Of a DNA stretch of 5,903 nucleotides, positions 1 to 5,903 are shown piece after piece. Position 1 is the first letter of the stretch; each line of letters starts with the position of its first letter. Position numbers and translations under genes: made by a program. The notes below the pieces were generated by a model that saw only the letters and a program-made list of their open reading frames with translations, was not told where the DNA came from and did not search any database. Where the stretch lies: the NCBI GenBank assembly GCA_003526465.1, contig DPWD01000160.1, positions 1 through 5,903 on the forward strand, written 5' to 3'. The DNA is from Hyphomonadaceae bacterium. Its GTDB lineage: Bacteria; Pseudomonadota; Alphaproteobacteria; Caulobacterales; Aquidulcibacteraceae.

Positions 1-1641
1 CGCCGCGCCGAGGCGCCCGGCAACGCGCGATGCGCGGTCTTGTTGGCGACGCCAGAAATCTGGCGGCGGGGATTCCGGCTCATCGTCGGGGTCGCCGGCG
101 GCGCGGAAATAGCCCGGCGACGCAGTATCCGCCGGCGCCGGCGAGGCGGCGGCTTCTTGAGGCGGCGGCGTGATTTCAGGCGATGTGCTCTCGGGCGAGG
201 CGGGTGCTTCGGCTTCCGCGAGGGTGTCTGCTTGAGGCTCGGGCGCCGAGAATAGGATCTCCTCCGCGTCAGGCTCGGCTGCAGGAGTAAACGTCTCCCA
301 TTGGGCAATCGTTGTCGGGCTTTCTATGATCTCGGCGGGAGGCGGCGCTAGCTCCAATGGAGATTCTGAAACAGCAGGCGGGTCGTTCTCGATTGCTGCG
401 GGTTCGAATGCCGCTACTTCCGGTGCAGCTATGTTCGGCGCCGCCGCCACGAATGCCGCTTCCTCATCGGCGGGCGGGGCCTCCGCCACCACAGGCTGGC
501 TTTGATCGAGCAGCGTGGGGTCGAAGGCCGCTTCCGCTGGCGCAATCTCGGCAGGCGCCGCGGCCGCGTACGCCTGTTCTGCATCGGCGAGGACGGCTTC
601 TGCCGCAGCGGACGGACCCTGATCGAGCGCCGAGTGTTCGAAGGCCGACTCTTCTGGTGCGGCCGCCACAGGGTGCTCGGCCCGGAATGCGGGCTCAGCT
701 GGTGCGGTTTCTGTCACAGCGGGCGGACCGTGATCGAGCGCTGCCTGCTCGAAGCTTGTTTCCTCTGGCGCGGTCACTATCGGTTCGGCCGCCATGAACG
801 CCGGCGCCTCATCGGCGGCTTCGGTCAGACCAACCTCCATTGCAGGCTCAAAGGGCGCTTCCGCCTCGAAAGGTTCAGCTGCGTTCTCGGCCATCTCCAT
901 CAAAGTCGGCGGCGGATCCTCCTGCGTCTCGGGCGCTGAACGGGTGGTTTCGCCAGTTTCTGTGAACTCCGGTTGCACGAAATCCGGTTCCGCCGCCGCC
1001 TCCGCTTCCGCCGGCGCACCGGTTGGCGCGGTCGCGATGAACGTCGCTGCTGGCGCCGGCGCTATTAGGTGGGATGGCTCTTCCAGGGCCGTTGCGGCGT
1101 CTTCGAGCACCGGAGCCGGCGCATTGCCTACCGTCTCGGTTAATGTAGCCTCGAAAAACACCTCGGTCGGCTCAGGGGGTGTTTCGAGCAACTCGGTCTC
1201 GTCGGCCGGTGCAGCCTGCTCGGATACGGAAGCGGACGCCTCTTCCAACGCCGCCGACACCGCGTCTCCCAATCCCTCCGCAGTTGGCGGCGCGATCGGC
1301 CCCAACGCCTCTGGCGATTCCGCAAGGGTCGCGGGCGGTTGCCGCATCTCTTCGCTTGGGTTTCCGCCGCTGATGACGAGGTCTTCGGCCTGAGCGGGCT
1401 CGGTAGGAGGAAACAAGGGTTCGGAAATTTCCAATGGCGGCGGTTCTGCCTGCGCCTGCAGCGCCGCCAACGCGGCTTTGGCAGCCTCCTCCAGCGGCGT
1501 GTCAAACGATGGAGGCGGTTCAGCCTGGACCTGCGCATCCGGGGACGCGGGTGCGCCTTCCAGGGTAGCCTCTGGCGGCTTTTCCGCCGGCGAGGGCGGT
1601 GGGGCGTCTGCCGGCCGGTCTGGGTCGTTCTCGTCTGCCAC
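1..1641 (-). CDS. Acidic Pro/Ala/Glu-rich repeat protein, GTG start, C-terminus beyond left edge
   Basis: I do not recognise a family. Reading the minus strand from GTG at 1641-1639 gives 547 codons without a stop down to base 1, so the gene is 3'-truncated by the window. The protein begins MADENDPDRPADAPPP and is dominated by Ala, Pro and Glu. It has no Cys and only two Lys that I see (K21, K55), so residues 1-510 should be strongly acidic and disordered. About four 37-39-residue repeats occupy residues 281-434. Near the edge the character changes to a basic, Trp-containing patch at residues 529-543 (FWRRQQDRASRVAGR). Such a patch often precedes a membrane segment or a folded domain, but that part is not visible. 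The start is chosen because GGAGGGG lies 10 nt upstream. The gene diverges from the BI-1 gene. Alternatives are a long disordered N-terminal tail of a membrane or envelope protein (mitofilin-, TonB- or SPOR-like architectures), all unproven. That the frame is coding is fairly sure; its function is unknown. Confidence 0.8.
   Translation of the reverse strand, partial: MADENDPDRPADAPPPSPAEKPPEATLEGAPASPDAQVQAEPPPSFDTPLEEAAKAALAALQAQAEPPPLEISEPLFPPTEPAQAEDLVISGGNPSEEMRQPPATLAESPEALGPIAPPTAEGLGDAVSAALEEASASVSEQAAPADETELLETPPEPTEVFFEATLTETVGNAPAPVLEDAATALEEPSHLIAPAPAATFIATAPTGAPAEAEAAAEPDFVQPEFTETGETTRSAPETQEDPPPTLMEMAENAAEPFEAEAPFEPAMEVGLTEAADEAPAFMAAEPIVTAPEETSFEQAALDHGPPAVTETAPAEPAFRAEHPVAAAPEESAFEHSALDQGPSAAAEAVLADAEQAYAAAAPAEIAPAEAAFDPTLLDQSQPVVAEAPPADEEAAFVAAAPNIAAPEVAAFEPAAIENDPPAVSESPLELAPPPAEIIESPTTIAQWETFTPAAEPDAEEILFSAPEPQADTLAEAEAPASPESTSPEITPPPQEAAASPAPADTASPGYFRAAGDPDDEPESPPPDFWRRQQDRASRVAGRLGAA
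340..801 (-). repeat. Four tandem 37-39-codon repeats inside the acidic protein gene
   Basis: Read on the minus strand, four successive units begin with A-[FY] at residues 281, 318, 357 and 396 (bases 801, 690, 573 and 456), giving lengths of 37, 39, 39 and about 39 residues. Shared features are an opening AF.AA.P, an AP[EA] near position 11, a central [FS]-F-[ED] or A-F-[ED], an LD or IE pair, and a P.AV.E tail. Examples of the core are FEQAALDHGPP, FEHSALDQGPS, FDPTLLDQSQP and FEPAAIENDPP. Weaker copies may precede them near residues 200-222 (TFIATAPTGAPAEAEAA) and 258-280. Units differ at most wobble positions, so this is an old, diverged array kept at protein level rather than a recent DNA expansion. 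Confidence 0.7.
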
Positions 1642-1651
1642 CGGTTTTGAT

Positions 1652-1658
1652 CCCCTCC
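1652..1658 (-). promoter_or_regulatory. Ribosome binding site that fixes the GTG start at 1641
   Basis: On the minus strand GGAGGGG lies 10 nt before GTG 1641-1639. No ATG with a comparable site is found in frame nearby, so this decides the start. A short perfect hairpin (CGCGCT, 5-nt loop, AGCGCG; bases 1658-1674) abuts the upstream edge of the site and shares one base with it. It could tune ribosome access. Confidence 0.65.
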
Positions 1659-1734
1659 GCGCTGCTCTAGCGCGATTCGACCTCTTGCCCCCCGGCGCGG
1701 CGGGAACCTAGCGCAAAGCCGACAGTTTCACCCC

Positions 1735-1763
1735 ATCATAGTGAGAATTTCAGCAAATCTTAA
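1735..1763 (-). promoter_or_regulatory. Candidate sigma70-type promoter for the acidic repeat protein
   Basis: On the minus strand TTAAGA (bases 1763-1758) and TATGAT (1740-1735) are separated by exactly 17 nt, matching 4/6 and 5/6 of the TTGACA/TATAAT consensus. This lies in the only A/T-rich part of the divergent intergenic region. Transcription would begin near 1728 and give a leader of roughly 85 nt before the GTG start. Called by eye only. Confidence 0.4.
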
Positions 1764-1786
1764 CAGCGCGCGCCATTTTCACGTAC

Positions 1787-1826
1787 CTTGCGGCTGTGGA
1801 AGAGGGCGGCCATATAGAGCCGCAAG
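1787..1826. repeat. Perfect 9-bp inverted repeat bracketing the BI-1 promoter
   Basis: CTTGCGGCT (1787-1795) and AGCCGCAAG (1818-1826) are perfect inverted copies separated by 22 bp. The left arm covers the candidate -35 element. The right arm covers the end of the -10 element and the predicted transcription start. Arm centres are 31 bp apart, about three helical turns, so both arms would face the same side of the DNA. This is the geometry of an operator bound by a dimer of dimers or a looping repressor. No regulator gene is in the window. Confidence 0.5.
1788..1818 (+). promoter_or_regulatory. Candidate promoter of the BI-1 gene
   Basis: TTGCGG at 1788-1793 is followed by TATAGA at 1813-1818 (19-nt spacer), or by CATATA at 1811-1816 (17-nt spacer). 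A TATAG-like -10 element in an otherwise GC-rich stretch is common in alphaproteobacterial housekeeping promoters. The predicted start near 1825 would leave a leader of about 34 nt. Both elements are called by eye. Confidence 0.4.
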
Positions 1827-1846
1827 CGGCATGCGTGGCCGCCGTG

Positions 1847-1853
1847 AGGAGGA
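1847..1853 (+). promoter_or_regulatory. Ribosome binding site that fixes the BI-1 start
   Basis: AGGAGGA lies 5 nt before ATG 1859. It selects this codon over the in-frame GTG at 1796. Starting at 1796 would add 21 residues that overlap the predicted promoter and have no Shine-Dalgarno sequence. Confidence 0.75.
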
Positions 1854-1858
1854 TTGTC

Positions 1859-2629
1859 ATGAACCAATATATGGGACGCGCCGGCTCGATCCCGGTGGGT
1901 CGCGAGGATGCGGCAATTGATCCCGGCCTGCGCCGGTTCATGCTCGGCGTTTACCAGAAGATGGGGCTCGGCCTGTTGTGGTCGGCCGCGCTTGCTTACG
2001 CGGTGGGCGCCATTCCTCAGGTGACGCAGATCGTCCTTACCGCGCCGGTTATCTATCTGGTGCAGTGGGGCCCGATTGCGCTGCTGCTTGGCTCCAGTTT
2101 CTTCATGCGCAACGCTTCGCCCACCGGCTCGGGCATTCTCTATTGGTCGGTCGTAACCTTGATGGGCGCCGGGCTCGGCGTTTGGGTGTTCCTTGCGGTC
2201 AACGCCGTGGGCGTGGAAACCGTGGGCGGCCGGTCGATCAATGTAACATTCGATGCGATGGCAAAGGCGTTTCTGGTCACCGCAGCCGCATTCGGCGGGC
2301 TTTCGCTATGGGGCTACACCACCAAGCGCAACATGAGCGGCATGCATTCCATGCTAATCATGGCGACCTGGGGAATGTTGCTGATCGGCGTTCTGAATTT
2401 CTTCCTGTTCAAGTCGGGCATGGTCGAAGTGATCATGCAGGCGGTGACACTGATCGTGTTCTCGCTGCTGGTCGCCACCCAAACCAACCAGCTGCGCGAG
2501 GCTTATTACCATCTCGCCCATGACGCGCGCGGGCAGGCGGTGATGACCAATTTCGGCGCGCTCAATCTCTACATCGCGTTCATCACCATCTTCCAGATGC
2601 TGTTGAGCTTCATGAGTTCACGCGAATAA
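1859..2629 (+). CDS. Bax inhibitor-1 / YccA family integral membrane protein
   Basis: A 256-residue polytopic inner-membrane protein of the BI-1 (TMBIM) family; its length is normal for a bacterial member. After a polar N-terminus (1-27), hydrophobic segments lie at about 31-53, 56-82, 92-117, 134-153, 163-184, 188-206 and 233-252, consistent with seven helices. Family marks are the loop WGYTTKRNMSGM (151-162) after helix 4 and the closing GALNLYIAFITIFQMLL (233-249). Family members leak Ca2+ or protons, and bacterial YccA modulates the FtsH protease; which applies here is unknown. Aligned by eye with YetJ-like proteins, the Asp of the YDTQ motif is replaced by Gln208 in ATQTNQLRE, and the Asp of LYLDF by Ala240 in LYIAF. 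The pH-sensing di-aspartyl pair therefore appears absent. The start is fixed by AGGAGGA. The gene has its own candidate promoter and a strong terminator, so it is probably monocistronic. Confidence 0.9.
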   Translation: MNQYMGRAGSIPVGREDAAIDPGLRRFMLGVYQKMGLGLLWSAALAYAVGAIPQVTQIVLTAPVIYLVQWGPIALLLGSSFFMRNASPTGSGILYWSVVTLMGAGLGVWVFLAVNAVGVETVGGRSINVTFDAMAKAFLVTAAAFGGLSLWGYTTKRNMSGMHSMLIMATWGMLLIGVLNFFLFKSGMVEVIMQAVTLIVFSLLVATQTNQLREAYYHLAHDARGQAVMTNFGALNLYIAFITIFQMLLSFMSSRE

Positions 2630-2653
2630 TCCTTCCTCATTCGCAACGCTTTC

Positions 2654-2685
2654 AGCGCCCCGGCATCCACCGGGGCGCTTTTTTT
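2654..2685 (+). terminator. Rho-independent terminator after the BI-1 gene
   Basis: A perfect 10-bp stem, AGCGCCCCGG (2654-2663) with CCGGGGCGCT (2670-2679), has a 6-nt loop and a run of seven T (2679-2685). It lies 24 bp after the BI-1 stop. The opposite strand lacks a T run, so it acts in one direction. Confidence 0.92.
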
Positions 2686-2838
2686 GTGGAATCGCGCACT
2701 CTCAATTCGCTCTCATTTTTTCCGGTGTTTCGTGCGCGCACATGACGGAATCGAAATGTCGCGAGCGGTTCGCATTACAAATGCCTAAAGGAACGGTTCG
2801 CGCGCGATTTTGGACTTGCCTCCGCCGCAATCGGGAGC

Positions 2839-2965
2839 GAACTTAAGCACGTGGCCGGCCGGAGAAAGGCTCGTACTCCGGTTTCCATCAGCCCCCCCAG
2901 CCCCCCGGGGTGCGCGCTTCGGTCGGCCACTTCAGTTTTCAAAGCCCGCGCTCCGCGCGGGCTTT
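2839..2965 (+). other. Potentially structured segment, candidate small RNA
   Basis: Nested complementary stretches suggest a folded RNA. GAACT (2839-2843) can pair with AGTTT (2934-2938), with one G-U. GTGGCCG (2851-2857) pairs perfectly with CGGCCAC (2924-2930). Inside them CCGGAG (2859-2864) pairs with CTCCGG (2876-2881). The GC hairpin at 2941-2965 follows immediately. I do not recognise a known class: the SRP, tmRNA and RNase P signature sequences are not seen. GC-rich DNA yields such pairings by chance, so this is only a candidate. Confidence 0.22.
2941..2965. terminator. Strong GC hairpin, possible weak or bidirectional terminator
   Basis: AAAGCCCGCG (2941-2950) and CGCGGGCTTT (2956-2965) form a perfect 10-bp stem with a 5-nt loop. 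The A/T ends are typical of terminators between genes. However, the bases that follow on either strand (GTCGTTG, or GAAAAC on the minus strand) are not a proper U tract. It ends no recognised gene, which supports either a non-coding transcript upstream or a remnant element. Confidence 0.35.
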
Positions 2966-3212
2966 GTCGTTGAGGGGCCGCAAATTCGCTGCAAATCAAG
3001 GGCTTCGAACGCACGGCGCGCGACCGTTGCCGCATTTTGCGGACGCCGTTCTGGGTTGGGAGGGAGCGTGCAGGCGGCGTATGCGAGGCTCTGTGCGTTA
3101 GAGAATTCGTAAGCCGGGCATGGAATCACCGGCCCCGCGATTCGGCGCCGCAGTGGATTAAGAAGCGGTGGTCTTTTCGGTGAATCCGCCCTAAGAGGCG
3201 CGCTCGTTTTTT

Positions 3213-3220
3213 CGGGGAGG
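3213..3220 (+). promoter_or_regulatory. Ribosome binding site of the ABC ATPase gene
   Basis: CGGGGAGG lies 10 nt before ATG 3231. The identical octamer precedes the other two genes of the operon. Confidence 0.75.
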
Positions 3221-3230
3221 CGATATCCAC

Positions 3231-3949
<719 letters not shown>

Positions 3950-3953
<4 letters not shown>

Positions 3954-4705
3954 AAAAACGTCCGGGCCTCGCCAGCATGACGGCTGTTTATCGCCGCGAA
4001 CTCTTGTCCTACCTCACCACACCGACGGCCTACGTCTTCGTCGCCGTGTTCCTGTTTGCCATCGGCCTGTTCACCTTCCAGGTGGGCGGATTTTTCGAGC
4101 AGCGGCGTGCAGAACTCTCGAGCGCGTTCTTCTCGTTCCATCCTTGGCTGTTCATGGTGTTCCTGCCGGCGGTGGCAATGCGGCTGTGGGCGGAAGAAAC
4201 CCGCTCCGGCGCGATTGAGCTGCTGCTGACCCTGCCAGCGCCGACCTGGTCCTTGGTGCTGGGCAAATTTCTCGCCGCCTGGACAATCGCCGCCGCCGCG
4301 CTGCTGCTGACCACCCCGCTTTGGATGACAGTGAATTTCCTCGGCGCAGCCGACAACGCCGCTATCTTCACCGCCTATCTCGGCAGCCTGCTGATGGCGG
4401 GCGCCTATATCGCCATCGGCTCGGCCATGTCGGCGCTGACGCCAGCGCAAATCGTGGCGTTTGTGCTCGCGGTGCTGGCGTCGTTTCTGCTGACCGCGCT
4501 GGGCTTGCCGTTGGTGCTCGATTTCTTCACCAGCTTCGTGGGCGGAGGCGTGGCCGAAGCGCTGGCGCGCTTTTCCATCCTGCATCATTTCGACGCCGCA
4601 CAGCGCGGGGTCGTGGAGTTCCGCTCGGTGTTCTATTTTCTTTCGCTGATCGGCTTGTGCTTGAGCTTCACCGCGTTGGCGGTCGACGCGCGGCGGGGAG
4701 GCTAA
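3950..4705 (+). CDS. ABC-2 type permease subunit, GldF-like
   Basis: A 251-residue membrane protein forming the transmembrane part of the ABC complex. After MKKRPGLASMTAVYRREL, hydrophobic segments lie at about 27-46, 62-79, 104-130, 139-161, 166-192 and 225-246, giving the six helices expected of an ABC-2 permease. The family hallmark after helix 2 is RLWAEETRSGAIELLLTLP (78-96), the coupling region that meets the ATPase. The segment FDAAQRGVVEFRSVFYFLS (214-232) before the last helix also matches GldF-type permeases. Start: GTG 3950 overlaps the ATPase stop (GTGA) and has a strong ribosome binding site 5 nt away. Starting at ATG 3977 would remove the basic N-terminus. Only one permease gene is seen so far, so it probably works as a homodimer, or with the GldG-type partner encoded next. 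Confidence 0.92.
4694..4701 (+). promoter_or_regulatory. Ribosome binding site of the GldG-like gene
   Basis: CGGGGAGG overlaps the final codons of the permease gene and lies 8 nt before ATG 4710. Third copy of the octamer in the operon. Confidence 0.75.
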
Positions 4706-4709
4706 AGCC

Positions 4710-5903
4710 ATGAGCGGACGCCGTTTCGCCTTGCTCGCCGCCTTGGCGTTTGCGCTGATGTTTATCGGCGGCAATCTGATCGCCAATTCCTGGTTCCGTT
4801 CCTGGCGTTTGGATCTGACCGAGGATCGCCTCTACACTTTGAGCTCAGGCGCCAAGCACACGCTGGACGCGTTGAGCGAGCCGGTGGAGTTCAGATTCTA
4901 CTATTCCCGCGACGCCGCCGCGCCGTTTCCCCAAGTGCAGACCTATGCCGCGCGCGTGCGCGAGATGCTGCAGACCTTCGCCGCGCAGTCGGGCGGACGG
5001 GTGCGCCTGGTGGAGGTCGATGTCGAGGCGTTCGGCGAAGCGGAGGATGCCGCGGTCGAAGCCGGCATAGAGGCGGCGCGCCCCTATCAGGGCGCCGACC
5101 CGATCTATTTCGGCTTGACCGCTTCCAACGCGATCGACGAGCACCGCACCATTCCCGCGTTCGATCCCCAGCGCGAAGCGTTTCTGGAATACGAACTCAC
5201 GCGCCTCATCTTCGAGTTGGAGCGCACCCAGCGTACGCGCGTGGCGCTGATCACAGCGCTGCCGCTCGATCCCGCCGCTGCCTCCGATCCGACCTTCCCC
5301 AGCGGACAGTCTGCGTTCTCCACCGAGATGGGCCGCATGATGGAGGTGGTGAAGCTCGCGCCGGATTTCACCGCGATCCCCGATGTCGATGTGCTCGCCA
5401 TCATTCACCCCTGGCCGCTCTCGCCGGAGCAGAGTTACGCCGTCGATCAATTCGTACTGCGCAAGGGCCGCGCGTTCGTGGCGCTCGATCCCGCATCGTT
5501 GGCAGCCCAACAGGCTGGCGGTGGATTTGACCCCTTCAGCGGAATCCCCGGAGCGCCCACTTCGTCGTCGCTGGAGCCGCTGCTGGCGCGTTGGGGCGTC
5601 GCGATGGCTTCCACGGTGGTGCTCGACGCCGAGAATGCGCTGGAAGTGCAGGTGCAGGACGAGCGCGGGCAGGCGGCGCGCGATGTGCAGCCGCTGTTCT
5701 TCATGGTCACGCCGGAAGGGTTGGACCGTAACGACCTGATGACCGCTTGGCTCAATCGCGGCATCAATTTCGGTTTGTCCGGCGGATTGAACTGGAACGG
5801 CCGCGATGGCGTCGAGGCCACGGTACTCGCGCGCACTGGCGGGCAAACCATGCGCCTGCCCGCGCAAGCGGCGCTGATGCGTCCGGCGCCGGCCGAGATC
5901 AGG
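4710..5903 (+). CDS. GldG-family ABC auxiliary protein, C-terminus beyond right edge
   Basis: An open frame of 398 codons with no stop before the window ends; family members usually run to about 450-650 residues, so part of the C-terminal region is missing. A short basic start (MSGRRF) and one hydrophobic helix (about 7-26) anchor it in the inner membrane, with the following part predicted to face the periplasm. The segment RLDLTEDRLYTLSSGAKHTL (33-52) is the hallmark of the GldG N-terminal domain, followed by a beta-strand pattern EFRFYYS (60-66). Residues 228-261 (around LAIIHPWPLSPEQSYAVDQF, then FVALDP at 256-261) match the Rossmann-like 'ABC-type uncharacterized transport' domain. It probably partners the permease; family members usually carry a second helix at the C-terminus. 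The 4-bp gap to the permease and the strong ribosome binding site support operon membership. In related cassettes a DUF4340 protein often follows; that cannot be checked here. Confidence 0.88.
   Translation, partial: MSGRRFALLAALAFALMFIGGNLIANSWFRSWRLDLTEDRLYTLSSGAKHTLDALSEPVEFRFYYSRDAAAPFPQVQTYAARVREMLQTFAAQSGGRVRLVEVDVEAFGEAEDAAVEAGIEAARPYQGADPIYFGLTASNAIDEHRTIPAFDPQREAFLEYELTRLIFELERTQRTRVALITALPLDPAAASDPTFPSGQSAFSTEMGRMMEVVKLAPDFTAIPDVDVLAIIHPWPLSPEQSYAVDQFVLRKGRAFVALDPASLAAQQAGGGFDPFSGIPGAPTSSSLEPLLARWGVAMASTVVLDAENALEVQVQDERGQAARDVQPLFFMVTPEGLDRNDLMTAWLNRGINFGLSGGLNWNGRDGVEATVLARTGGQTMRLPAQAALMRPAPAEIR

Larger units (their letters stand above)
2686..3230. other. Long intergenic region without a convincing gene
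   Basis: About 545 bp separate the BI-1 terminator from the ABC operon. Open frames here (for example plus 2810-3112, minus 2775-3035, and a 34-codon plus frame at 2742-2846) lack ribosome binding sites and recognisable protein character. Visible landmarks are a perfect palindrome GTGCGCGCAC (2732-2741), a direct repeat CGGTTCGC (2766-2773 and 2794-2801), a C-rich run (2891-2906), the hairpin at 2941-2965, and two GCAAAT copies 11 bp apart (2980-2985, 2991-2996). The operon promoter must lie here or further upstream, but I see no convincing -35/-10 pair. The region could hide a small RNA gene. Confidence 0.6.

Noticed and set aside
357..1393. Several plus-strand open frames opposite the acidic gene (for example at 357-797, 502-939, 794-1393)
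   Set aside because: They are antisense shadows of the 547-codon minus-strand frame: low-complexity Arg/Pro/Ser/Ala translations, no ribosome binding sites, and mutual overlap. Their apparent internal repeats mirror the repeats on the other strand.
1796..1858. Upstream GTG start adding 21 residues to the BI-1 protein
   Set aside because: No ribosome binding site there, it overlaps the candidate promoter, and ATG 1859 has AGGAGGA at ideal spacing and a family-typical N-terminus.
2742..2846. 34-codon plus-strand frame beginning MTESKCRERF
   Set aside because: No ribosome binding site, Cys/Arg-rich translation without recognisable features, and it begins at a palindrome. Not supportable without homologues.
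2990..3025. TTCGAA-containing stretch resembling a tRNA T-loop on the minus strand
   Set aside because: The bases either side (GTGCG and CCCTT) cannot form the 5-bp T stem, and no matching acceptor or anticodon arms are seen.
2775..3129. Overlapping plus- and minus-strand frames in the intergenic gap
   Set aside because: They use weak starts (for example TTG at 2810), lack ribosome binding sites, run through the terminator-like hairpin and resemble no protein family.

Overview
The window is GC-rich DNA, most likely from an alphaproteobacterium. This is an inference from base composition, an alphaproteobacterial-looking BI-1 protein, a GldA/GldF/GldG-type ABC cassette and strong GGAGG-type ribosome binding sites. 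An affiliation near Caulobacterales/Hyphomonadales is plausible but not proven. No phage, IS element, CRISPR array, tRNA or rRNA was recognised.

Layout. (1) 1-1641, minus strand: one continuous open frame of 547 codons with a GTG start, running off the left edge. It encodes an acidic, Pro/Ala/Glu-rich, apparently disordered protein that contains about four copies of a 37-39-residue repeat. (2) 1642-1858: divergent intergenic region with candidate promoters in both directions. The plus-strand promoter is bracketed by a perfect 9-bp inverted repeat. (3) 1859-2629, plus strand: a 256-aa Bax inhibitor-1 (TMBIM/YccA-like) membrane protein, closed by a strong rho-independent terminator at 2654-2685. 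(4) 2686-3230: about 545 bp without a convincing gene. It holds a potentially structured segment ending in a 10-bp GC hairpin (2839-2965). (5) 3231-5903, plus strand: a tightly packed three-gene operon, running off the right edge. It encodes an ABC ATPase (GldA-like), an ABC-2 type permease (GldF-like) and a GldG-family membrane-anchored auxiliary protein (398 residues visible, C-terminus missing).

How the genes fit together. The ATPase stop and permease start overlap (GTGA), and the permease and GldG-like genes are 4 bp apart. All three are preceded by the same octamer, CGGGGAGG, so they very likely form one transcription and assembly unit for a membrane ABC complex. Its substrate cannot be read from the sequence. 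The BI-1 gene is a separate unit between two terminator-like elements or promoter regions. The acidic repeat protein is transcribed divergently from it.

The points most worth a second look are the acidic repeat protein, the BI-1 homologue lacking both acidic residues of the family's di-aspartyl sensor, the inverted repeat over the BI-1 promoter, and the structured-looking intergenic segment. Nothing here clearly amounts to a new multi-gene system.
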